Origin: Streptomyces sp. HM190
Lineage (GTDB): Bacteria > Actinomycetota > Actinomycetes > Streptomycetales > Streptomycetaceae
Assembly: GCF_009857135.1 (NCBI RefSeq)
Contig: NZ_CP047318.1
Coordinates: 3,038,001-3,102,000 of the forward strand
DNA: 64,000 nt
Direction: 5' to 3'
Part shown: one piece after another, positions 42,984 through 49,542 of the stretch
Position numbering within the stretch: position 1 is the first letter of the stretch
Layout: every line of letters starts with the position of its first letter
Program-made: the position numbers and the translations under genes
The notes under the pieces: generated by a model
Told to the model about the DNA's origin: nothing
What the model saw: only the letters and a program-made list of their open reading frames with translations
The model's database searches: none

Positions 42984-43837
42984 CGGTACCCCTCCGTGTG
43001 GTCGGGATGGAAGCAGATCCGCCACTGCCGCTCGGTGCCCGGACCGGCCATCACGTTCAGGTAGTACATGCTGTGGCCGGGCTGCGCGATGGACGGGCCG
43101 TGCCAGCCGTCGGGGACGAGGACGGCGTCACCCGAGCGGACCTCGGCGAGGACGTCGGCGCCGCCCTCGCGGGAGGGGAACACCCGCTGGTAGCCGAAGC
43201 CGTTCGGGCCGTCGATCTCGAAGTAGTAGATCTCCTCCAGCTCGGTCTCCTCCCCGGGCCGGTTCTCGTCGTGCTTGTGCGGCGGGTACGAGGACCAGTT
43301 GCCGCCCGGGGTGATGACCTCGACGGTGATGAGCTTGTCGCACTCGAAGGCGTCGGCGGAGGCGAAGTTGCGCACCTGGCGGGCGCAGGTGCCGCTGCCG
43401 CGGTCTTCGACGGGAACCTCCGGCGCGGGGCCGTAGCGGGCGGGGAGTCGTCGCTCGCACCTCGCTCCTGCCAAAGCGAAGCGGCCTCCCGCGCCGGAGG
43501 CGATCTGTACCCGGGCGTCGCGGGGCGCGTAGACGAAGTCGGAGACTCCGGCGAACACGTCCTCGCGGCCCAGGATGTCGAACTCTGCGGTGCCGTCGCC
43601 GGTCGGTTCGTCCGGTTCACCCGGTTCCTCCGACACGCGAACCGTACAGGCGCCGTTGAGGGACAGCACGATCCATTCGCTGTCCCCGGTGGTGAAGGTG
43701 TGCTCGCCGCCCGGCTCCAACTCCACGACGCGCAGGCTGCTGTGGGTCCAGCCGGCCCGCTCGGGGCCGATGTCGAGGGTGTACCCCCCGTGGGCGGTCG
43801 TCCCCTTGGGGACGTACAGCTCGGTCTTGTGTGTCAT
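42980..43837 (-). CDS. iolB: 5-deoxy-glucuronate isomerase
   Basis: 285-residue double cupin that converts 5-deoxy-glucuronate to 5-dehydro-2-deoxy-gluconate. Metal-binding positions lie in the second cupin: NWSSYPPHKHDENRPGEETE (two His and a Glu) and later DGWHGPSIAQPGHSMYYLNV. The segment LEEIYYFEIDGPNGFGYQRV is typical of IolB. It sits between the aldolase and iolD with tight spacing, and its stop overlaps the iolD start. Confidence 0.95.
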   Translation of the reverse strand: MTHKTELYVPKGTTAHGGYTLDIGPERAGWTHSSLRVVELEPGGEHTFTTGDSEWIVLSLNGACTVRVSEEPGEPDEPTGDGTAEFDILGREDVFAGVSDFVYAPRDARVQIASGAGGRFALAGARCERRLPARYGPAPEVPVEDRGSGTCARQVRNFASADAFECDKLITVEVITPGGNWSSYPPHKHDENRPGEETELEEIYYFEIDGPNGFGYQRVFPSREGGADVLAEVRSGDAVLVPDGWHGPSIAQPGHSMYYLNVMAGPGTERQWRICFHPDHTEGYR

Positions 43838-43844
43838 GCGGCCC

Positions 43845-44729
43845 TCACAGCAGTCCTACGGCGGTGTCCACGGCGGCGGTCACGTCGTCGTCCGCCGGGT
43901 AGAGCAACGAACGGCCGACCACCAGGCCCTGGACGGTGGGCAGTTGCAGGGCGCCCCGCCACTTCTCGTACGCGCCCTCCTGGTCCTCGCCGACGTCGCC
44001 GCCGAGGAGGACGGCGGGCAGGGTCGAGGTCTCCATGACGCGGGCCATGTCGTCGGGGTTCTCGGTGACGGGCACCTTCAGCCAGGTGTACGCGGAGGTG
44101 CCGCCGAGACCGGCGGCTATGGCGATCGACCGGGTGACCGCGTCGGCGGAGAGGTCGTTCCTGACCTTGCCGGTGACGGGGTCGCGGCGGCTGATGAACG
44201 GCTCGACGAAGACGGGGAGCCGCCGCTCGGCCATGGCGTCCACGGCGTGCGCGGTGGACTCCAGGGTGTCGAGGGAGCCGGGGTCGTCGTAGTCGACGCG
44301 CAGCAGCAGTTTGCCGGCGTCGAAGCGGAGGCGCTCGATGTCCTCGGGGCGGTGGCCGGTGAAACGGTCGTCCAGTTCGAAGGAGGCGCCCGCGAGTCCG
44401 CCGCGGTTCATCGAGCCCATGACGACCTTGCCGTCGAGGGCACCGAGGAGGAGCAGGTCGTCGAGGATGTCGGCGGTCGCGAGCACCCCGTCGACGCCGG
44501 GCCGGCCGAGCGCCAGGCACAGCCGTTCGAGGAGGTCGGCGCGGTTCGCCATGGCGAGCCTGCGGTCGCCGACGGAGAGGGCGCCGCGGGCGGGGTGGTC
44601 GGCGGCGACGATCATCAGCCGTCCGGAGTCACCGATCAGGGGGCGGCGGACCCGGCGGGCGGCGGCCTCGGCGATCGCCTCGGGGTGGTGGACCCGGGTG
44701 CGGACCAGGGCGGAGACGTCGATGCTCAC
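43845..44729 (-). CDS. Cgl0158/IolJ-like TIM-barrel aldolase
   Basis: 294 residues. A beta/alpha-barrel protein of the Cgl0158 group found in actinobacterial inositol clusters, likely cleaving 2-deoxy-5-keto-gluconate-6-phosphate to dihydroxyacetone phosphate and malonic semialdehyde. Visible: RLMIVAADHPARGALSVGD, VVMGSMNRGGLAGASFELDD, KLLLRVDYDDPGSLDTLEST, PVFVEPFISRRD, AYTWLKVPVTENPDDMARV (Lys is a candidate Schiff-base residue) and VQGLVVGRSLLYP. The GTG at 44729 overlaps the iolC stop (GTGA). Reaction inferred from operon context and the missing aldolase step. Confidence 0.82.
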   Translation of the reverse strand: MSIDVSALVRTRVHHPEAIAEAAARRVRRPLIGDSGRLMIVAADHPARGALSVGDRRLAMANRADLLERLCLALGRPGVDGVLATADILDDLLLLGALDGKVVMGSMNRGGLAGASFELDDRFTGHRPEDIERLRFDAGKLLLRVDYDDPGSLDTLESTAHAVDAMAERRLPVFVEPFISRRDPVTGKVRNDLSADAVTRSIAIAAGLGGTSAYTWLKVPVTENPDDMARVMETSTLPAVLLGGDVGEDQEGAYEKWRGALQLPTVQGLVVGRSLLYPADDDVTAAVDTAVGLL

Positions 44730-45676
44730 CGCACTTCCCCCGCCGTGACCGCGGCCTCGATCTCCTGCGCGGTGGGCATCGCGGAGGAGCACTCCAGACG
44801 GGAGGCGACGATGGCGCCGGCGGCGTTGGCGTGCCGCATGATCCGCTCCAGGTCCCAGCCTGCGAGCAGGCCGTGGCAGAGGGACCCGCCGAAGGCGTCG
44901 CCGGCGCCCAGTCCGTTGAGGACGTTCACCGGCAGCGGCGGCACCTCCGCGGTCGTGCCGTCGCGGTGCACCGCGAGCACGCCCTTGGGGCCCTGCTTCA
45001 CCACCGCGAGTTCGACCCCGGCGGCCAGCAGTGCCTCGGCGGCGGCGTGCGGCTCGCGGACGCCGGTGGCGACCTCGACCTCGTCCAGGTTGCCGACGGC
45101 GACGGTGGTGTGCCGCAGGGCCTCCGCGTAGAACGGGCGGGCCGCGTCGGGATCGGTCCAGAACATGGGCCGCCAGTCGAGGTCGAAGACGGTCGTGCCC
45201 GCCTTGGCCCGGTGGGCGAGGGCCGCGAGCGTCGCCGTGCGGCTGGGCTCCTCGCTCAGACCGGTGCCGGTGACCCAGAAGACGCGGGCCTCGCGGATGG
45301 CCTCCAGGTCCAGCTCATGGGCGTCGATCTCCAGGTCCGGCGCCTTGGGGCGGCGGTAGAAGTACAGCGGGAAGTCGTCCGGCGGGAAGACCTCGCAGAA
45401 CGTGACGGGAGTGGCGAGGCCGGGGACCGCCGTCACCCAGCGGTCGTCGACGCCGAAGTCCCGCAGCGCCTGGTGGAGGTACTCGCCGAAGGGGTCCTCG
45501 CCCGTGCGGGTGATGACGGCGGTGTCCCGGCCGAGCCGGGCGGCGGCCACCGCGACGTTCGTCGCCGATCCGCCGAGGAACTTCCCGAAGGACGTCACCT
45601 GCGGCAGTGGGACCCCCGTCTGCAGCGGATACAGGTCCACACCGATCCGCCCCATGGTGATCAGGTCGTACGCCAT
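44726..45676 (-). CDS. iolC: 5-dehydro-2-deoxygluconokinase
   Basis: 316-residue PfkB-family sugar kinase phosphorylating 2-deoxy-5-keto-gluconate. N-terminal MGRIGVDLYPLQTGVPL and FGKFLGGSATNVAVAAARLG carry the substrate-binding Gly motif; the C-terminal NGLGAGDAFGGSLCHGLL holds the catalytic Asp and anion hole. The ATG at 45676 is preceded by AAGGGA; a longer frame to 45706 is unlikely because the promoter -10 falls there. It is the first gene of the iolC-aldolase-iolB-iolD-mmsA operon. Confidence 0.94.
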   Translation of the reverse strand: MAYDLITMGRIGVDLYPLQTGVPLPQVTSFGKFLGGSATNVAVAAARLGRDTAVITRTGEDPFGEYLHQALRDFGVDDRWVTAVPGLATPVTFCEVFPPDDFPLYFYRRPKAPDLEIDAHELDLEAIREARVFWVTGTGLSEEPSRTATLAALAHRAKAGTTVFDLDWRPMFWTDPDAARPFYAEALRHTTVAVGNLDEVEVATGVREPHAAAEALLAAGVELAVVKQGPKGVLAVHRDGTTAEVPPLPVNVLNGLGAGDAFGGSLCHGLLAGWDLERIMRHANAAGAIVASRLECSSAMPTAQEIEAAVTAGEVR

Positions 45677-45706
45677 CGAGTTCCCTTCGTGCTCCGGTTC
45701 CGTCAA

Positions 45707-45736
45707 GGTCTAGCTCCGCGGGAGCGACCCTGTCAA
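45707..45736 (-). promoter_or_regulatory. Promoter of the iolC operon
   Basis: Minus-strand TTGACA (45736-45731), 18 bases, TAGACC (45712-45707), about 30 bases before the iolC ATG. The -35 is a full consensus match, rare in this genome. Confidence 0.65.
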
Positions 45737-45741
45737 TGTTT

Positions 45742-45751
45742 TGTCCAGACA
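45742..45751. promoter_or_regulatory. Candidate GntR-type operator between divergent iol promoters
   Basis: TGTC-CA-GACA, one base from the GTCTAGAC core of HutC/YvoA-type GntR regulators. It lies between two oppositely oriented TTGACA -35 boxes (45731-45736 and 45765-45770), so one bound dimer could control both directions. No -10 is obvious on the plus side. Confidence 0.5.
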
Positions 45752-45800
45752 TTCGGACTACCTATTGACACCCTTCGGTTCCGGCCTGAAGCTGGCCGCC

Positions 45801-46718
45801 ATGACGTCGTTGTCACCTCAGTCCTCACTCTCGCGCATCCGGATCGGCTCGGCGCCCGACTCCTGGGGCGTGTGGTTCCCCGACGACCCCCAGCAGGTCC
45901 CCTGGCAGCGCTTCCTCGACGAGGTGGCCGCCGCCGGCTACGAGTGGATCGAGCTGGGCCCCTACGGCTACCTGCCGAAGGACCCCGCCGTTCTCGCCGA
46001 GGAGACGGCAAAACGTGGCCTGAAAGTGTCGGCCGGCACGGTCTTCACCGGGCTGCACCACGGCCCCGACGTGTGGGAGAAGACCTGGGCGCACGTCGCC
46101 GACAACGCGGTCCTCGCCCAGGCCATGGGCGCCAAGCACCTCGTCGTCATCCCCTCCTTCTGGCGGGACGACAAGACGGGCCAGGTGCTGGAGCCCAGCG
46201 AGCTGACCGTCGAGCAGTGGCGGCACCTCACCCACCTCACCGAGCGGCTCGGGCGGGAGGTGCGGGAACGGTACGGCCTGCAGATCGTCGTCCATCCGCA
46301 CGCCGACACCCACATCGACAGCGAGGAGAACGTCGTCCGCTTCCTGGACGGCACCGACTCCTCGGTGGTCTCCCTGTGCCTCGACACCGGGCACTACGCG
46401 TACTGCGGCGGCGACAGCGTCAAGCTGATCGAGACGTACGGCGAGCGCATCGGCTATCTGCACCTCAAGCAGGTCGACCCCGAGATCCTGGCCGACGTCC
46501 GGGCCAAGGGCACGCCGTTCGGGCCCGCCGTGGCGCAGGGCGTGATGTGCGAGCCGCCGAAGGGCGTGCCCGAGCTGGGGCCCGTGCTGGAGGCCGCGCA
46601 GAAGCTGGACGTGGACCTGTTCGCGATCGTCGAGCAGGACATGTACCCGTGCGAGCCGGACGCTCCGCTGCCGATCGCCAAGCGGACGCGGGCGTTCCTG
46701 CGGTCCTGCGGCGCGTAG
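45801..46718 (+). CDS. iolE: Inosose dehydratase-like sugar isomerase/epimerase
   Basis: 305-residue xylose-isomerase-like TIM barrel; probably dehydrates scyllo-inosose to the dione used by IolD. Visible: SRIRIGSAPDSWGVWFPDDP, AAAGYEWIELGPYGYLP, the metal ligands Glu, Asp and His in IVVHPHADTHIDSEEN, LCLDTGHYAYCGGD, and GYLHLKQVDPEILADVRAKG near the C-terminus. The ATG at 45801 fits the start of the conserved region. It is divergent from the iolC operon and shares its control region. The specific IolE role is inferred from context; related proteins can be epimerases. Confidence 0.85.
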   Translation: MTSLSPQSSLSRIRIGSAPDSWGVWFPDDPQQVPWQRFLDEVAAAGYEWIELGPYGYLPKDPAVLAEETAKRGLKVSAGTVFTGLHHGPDVWEKTWAHVADNAVLAQAMGAKHLVVIPSFWRDDKTGQVLEPSELTVEQWRHLTHLTERLGREVRERYGLQIVVHPHADTHIDSEENVVRFLDGTDSSVVSLCLDTGHYAYCGGDSVKLIETYGERIGYLHLKQVDPEILADVRAKGTPFGPAVAQGVMCEPPKGVPELGPVLEAAQKLDVDLFAIVEQDMYPCEPDAPLPIAKRTRAFLRSCGA

Positions 46719-47052
46719 GTCTCCCGAGCCGGGGGGAGGGCGCGGGAGCTGCGGGACGTTCGGGGCCGCGGTTGCTCCGCGGCCGGTCGCGCGGCTCCCC
46801 GCGCCCCTTGGGGCGCGGCGCCCCCCCCCCCGACCACGAGGCACCCCATTCATCACTCGCGTCACAAAAGTCACCTTTCTGTCACACGTGTCACGTGTAC
46901 GCGGGCCTTTGGTCACGGGTGGTCCACGAGGGGCCCCCGGTGATCACTGTGCGTCGTTGAGCGAGCAGAGTCTTGTGATCGCCAGCGCAGCGCCCGGCTC
47001 CCCCGACGGTCGTCCCGGCCGCCGCCGCGGCGCGCGCGGGGAGGTGCCACAG
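46719..47052. other. Intergenic region with REP-like palindrome, poly-C run and TCAC repeats
   Basis: About 330 bases. At 46737-46815 a G+C-rich palindrome (GCGCGGGAGCTGCGGG and CGCGCGGCTCCCCGCGC) resembles the dispersed intergenic hairpins common in Streptomyces and may terminate iolE. A run of 11 C follows at 46820-46830. At 46862-46893 four TCAC motifs occur at 9-11 base intervals, including ACACGTGT, upstream of the small HTH gene; these may be a regulator site. No gene is seen. Confidence 0.5.
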
Positions 47053-47256
47053 ATGACCGACCGACGCCTCTGGTCGTACAAGGACATCGCGGCGCACATC
47101 CGTGTGCAGCCCGACACCGTCCGCTCGTACCGCAAACACGGGTTGCTGCCGCCGCCCGACCACGTGGAGGGCGGCAAACCGTACTGGTACGCGGACACGG
47201 TCCGCGCCTGGGTCGCCTCCAGACCGGGCAACCGGGGGCGCAGGGCGGGCGACTGA
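47053..47256 (+). CDS. Small excisionase/MerR-like helix-turn-helix protein
   Basis: 67-residue single-domain winged-helix DNA-binding protein, similar in size and plan to BldC-type regulators: LWSYKDIAAHIRVQPDTVRS (HTH), YRKHGLLPPPDHVEGGKPYW (wing) and DTVRAWVASRPGN. It has no effector domain, so it likely acts as an oligomer on direct repeats. The ATG at 47053 has GGGGAGGTG upstream, better than any start further out. The TCAC repeats upstream could be its own binding site. It is followed by a hairpin that overlaps the start of the next gene. The target is unknown. Confidence 0.78.
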   Translation: MTDRRLWSYKDIAAHIRVQPDTVRSYRKHGLLPPPDHVEGGKPYWYADTVRAWVASRPGNRGRRAGD

Positions 47257-47277
47257 CGACAGCGCTTATTCGTTTGC

Positions 47278-47309
47278 CCCGGAATCCTCGCACTGCCGAG
47301 GATTCCGGG
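47278..47309 (+). promoter_or_regulatory. 13-bp perfect hairpin covering the GNAT ribosome site
   Basis: Arms 47278-47290 (CCCGGAATCCTCG) and 47297-47309 (CGAGGATTCCGGG) with a six-base loop. The right arm ends one base before the ATG at 47310, and the only Shine-Dalgarno-like GAGG (47298-47301) is inside the stem. It could be a terminator of the upstream gene, an operator, or a translational lock. Confidence 0.7.
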
Positions 47310-47900
47310 ATGAGCTTCTCCGAGAAACCCGTACTCACCGGTGAGCGGGCCGTCCTGCGGCCCTTCACCGCGGACGACACCCCCGTGATGGCCCGCATCC
47401 TGGCCGACCCGGAGGTTGTCCGGCTCACCGGGAGCCAGGACGGGCCGTACGACAGGGAGAGGCTGCGCACCTGGTACGGCAACCGCGGCGAGCAGACCGA
47501 CCGCCTCGATCTCGGCATCGTGGACCGGGCGAGCGGTGAACTGGTCGGCGAGGTCGTCCTCAACGAGTGGGACGAACCCAACCGCAGTTGCTGCCTCCGG
47601 ATCCTGATCGGCCCAGCCGGGCGGGACCGCGGGCTGGGCACGGAGGCCGTGCGGCTGACGGTGGGCCACGCCTTCGAGCGGCTCGGTATGCACCGCGTCT
47701 CGCTGTACGTCTTCACCCACAACCCGCGGGCCCGGCGCGCCTACGAGAAGGCGGGGTTCGTGGCCGAGGGCGTGGAGCGGCAGACGCTGTGGCAGGACGG
47801 GGAGTGGATCGACGCGGTACGGATGTCGATCCTCGCCCCCGAGTGGGCCACGCACCGCGGCCGCCCGGAGCGGGGCCACGCCGGTCCCGGGGCACGGTGA
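47310..47900 (+). CDS. GNAT N-acetyltransferase (RimJ/RimL-like)
   Basis: 196 residues. GNAT fold with VLTGERAVLRPFTADDTPVM at the N-terminus, GIVDRASGELVGEVVLNEWD, the acetyl-CoA loop in IGPAGRDRGLGTEAVRLTVG, and RVSLYVFTHNPRARRAYEKA followed by GFVAEG. It is of the RimJ/RimL group that acetylates protein N-termini or small amines; the substrate is unknown. The start at 47310 lies immediately after a 13-bp hairpin that sequesters the likely ribosome site, so expression may need unfolding or coupling to the upstream gene, which ends 53 bases earlier. Confidence 0.88.
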   Translation: MSFSEKPVLTGERAVLRPFTADDTPVMARILADPEVVRLTGSQDGPYDRERLRTWYGNRGEQTDRLDLGIVDRASGELVGEVVLNEWDEPNRSCCLRILIGPAGRDRGLGTEAVRLTVGHAFERLGMHRVSLYVFTHNPRARRAYEKAGFVAEGVERQTLWQDGEWIDAVRMSILAPEWATHRGRPERGHAGPGAR

Positions 47901-48366
47901 CGCTCGGGGGCCGGTGACGGTCGAGGGCCGCTGAATATCGGGGGCCACTGACCGTCGGGGCCCGGCAGACCGTCGGGGCGTTGCTGATCGTCGGGGCTCG
48001 GGGGTCGGCTGGCCGTCACGGCCCGGCAGACCGTCGGGGCCCGGGGGTCGGCTCGCCGTCACGGCCCGGCAGACCGTCGGGGCCCGGGGGCCAGCAGGAC
48101 GTCACGGCCCGGCAGACCGTGAGCGCACGGCTGATCGGCACAGGCCCTCCGGCCGCACGGCCCGGCCCGCGTCGCGGCCCGTCCGGAGCCAAGGCCGCCC
48201 ACACCGCCATGGCCCCGCTCCATGTCGGGGCCCCGATGATCGTCGGGGCTCAGGGGTCGGCCGGCCGTCGGGGTCCGTCCGGCTTCGAGGGCGCCCCTGA
48301 CGCCGCCCGGGCTCGGGCGACGTCAGGGGCGGCGGCAGGCGGTCCGCTCTCGGTGTCCGTAGGCCG
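47901..48366. other. Gene-free region with decayed repeats
   Basis: About 470 bases of highly G+C-rich sequence with no supported gene. It is built largely of gtcggggcc-type units, of which a 43-bp tandem array is the clearest part; the flanks contain more degenerate copies (for example around 48230-48270). Confidence 0.6.
47957..48122. repeat. 43-bp tandem repeat array
   Basis: The element gcccggcagaccgtcggggc recurs at 47960, 48021, 48064 and 48107. The last three are exactly 43 bases apart and the first is 61 away, so one unit has an insertion. Units two and three are almost identical. Confidence 0.8.
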
Positions 48367-49419
48367 TCATGGGCGGTTCGTCCAGGGCTCGATGACCGTC
48401 ACGCCGCTGCCCGGTGCCGTGCCCAGCGCGGCGAGTGCCTCGGGGACGGCGTCCAGCCCGATCGTGGACGTCACCAGGAGGTCGGGGCGCAGAACTCCCG
48501 AGCCGACCAGTTCCAGCATGGGCGGGTAGGCGTGGGCCGCCATGCCGTGGCTGCCGAGGAGTTCCAGCTCCAGGGCGATCGCGCGGGCCATGGGGACGGG
48601 GGTCGTGCCGGTCGGTGACGGGAGCAGGCCCACCTGGACGTGGCGGCCCCGGCGGCGGAGGCTGCCGACCGAGGCGGCGCAGGTCACCGGGGAGCCGAGC
48701 GCGTCCAGCGAGAGATGGGCGCCGCCGCCGGTGAGTTCCCGCACGGCCTCGGCCGTGTCCTGGACCGCCGAGGCGTCCACGCAGGCCGCCGCGCCGAACG
48801 TACGCGCCAGGTCCAGGGCCCGGGGCGAGACGTCGACGGCGACGACCCGGGCGCCGGAGGCCGCCGCGATCATCACCGCCGACAGGCCCACTCCCCCGCA
48901 GCCGTGCACGGCCACCCACTCGCCCGCCGCGACCCTGCCCTGCGCCACCACCGCCCGGAACGCCGTGGCGAACCGGCAGCCCAGGGAGGCCGCCGTGCCG
49001 TACGACAGGCCCTCCGGCAGCGCCACCAGGTTCACGTCGGCGTGGTCCAGGGCGACGTACTGGGCGAACGAGCCCCAGTGCGTGAACCCCGGCTGGGTCT
49101 GCCGCTCGCACACCTGCTGGTCCCCGGCCGCGCAGGCGGCGCAGCTGCCGCAGGCGCACACGAACGGGACGGTGACCCGGTCGCCGGGCTGCCAGCGGGT
49201 CACCCCGGCGCCGGCCTCCTCCACCACCCCGGCGAGCTCGTGGCCGGGGACGTGCGGCGGGGTGATGTCCGGGTCGTGGCCCATCCAGGCGTGCCAGTCG
49301 CTGCGGCACAGGCCCGTGGCCTCGACGCGGACGACCACGCCGTGGACCGCCGGGGCAGGGTCCGGGACGTCCCGTACCTCGGCCGGTTCACCGAACCGCT
49401 CGAACACCACCGCGCGCAT
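48367..49419 (-). CDS. Zinc-dependent alcohol dehydrogenase (MDR family)
   Basis: 350 residues. Catalytic zinc ligands: Cys in [15 protein letters not shown], then [15 protein letters not shown] with the conserved His-Glu. A structural zinc lobe with four cysteines is [18 protein letters not shown]. The NAD(P) fold is [20 protein letters not shown], followed by Asp in [11 protein letters not shown]. It oxidises an alcohol or polyol or reduces an aldehyde; the specific substrate is unknown. It is downstream of the MMPL gene on the same strand but separated by a strong hairpin, so it likely has its own promoter. Confidence 0.9.
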   Translation of the reverse strand: MRAVVFERFGEPAEVRDVPDPAPAVHGVVVRVEATGLCRSDWHAWMGHDPDITPPHVPGHELAGVVEEAGAGVTRWQPGDRVTVPFVCACGSCAACAAGDQQVCERQTQPGFTHWGSFAQYVALDHADVNLVALPEGLSYGTAASLGCRFATAFRAVVAQGRVAAGEWVAVHGCGGVGLSAVMIAAASGARVVAVDVSPRALDLARTFGAAACVDASAVQDTAEAVRELTGGGAHLSLDALGSPVTCAASVGSLRRRGRHVQVGLLPSPTGTTPVPMARAIALELELLGSHGMAAHAYPPMLELVGSGVLRPDLLVTSTIGLDAVPEALAALGTAPGSGVTVIEPWTNRP

Positions 49420-49449
49420 ACGCCCTCACCCTCGCCCTCACCGCCCGGC

Positions 49450-49502
49450 GGGTCGGCGGGCCGGCAGGCCGGGGGCCCGTATGTCCGCCGGCCCACCGAC
49501 CC
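49450..49502 (-). terminator. Hairpin terminator of the MMPL gene
   Basis: Fifteen-base arms (49450-49464 and 49488-49502) with a single mismatch, 40 bases after the MMPL stop. Confidence 0.7.
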
Positions 49503-49542
49503 GCCGGCCCACCGGCCTGTCGGAGATCCTTTGCGGTGAACG

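Noticed and set aside
41094..43025. IolD start at 43025
   Set aside because: The upstream codons overlap iolB; ATG 42983 has a strong ribosome site and an ATGA overlap with iolB.
46820..46830. Poly-C run considered as a phase-variation switch
   Set aside because: It is intergenic, not in a coding frame or promoter spacer that I can identify.
47957..48122. 43-bp repeats considered as a CRISPR array
   Set aside because: Units are contiguous tandem copies with no unique spacers, and no cas genes are present.
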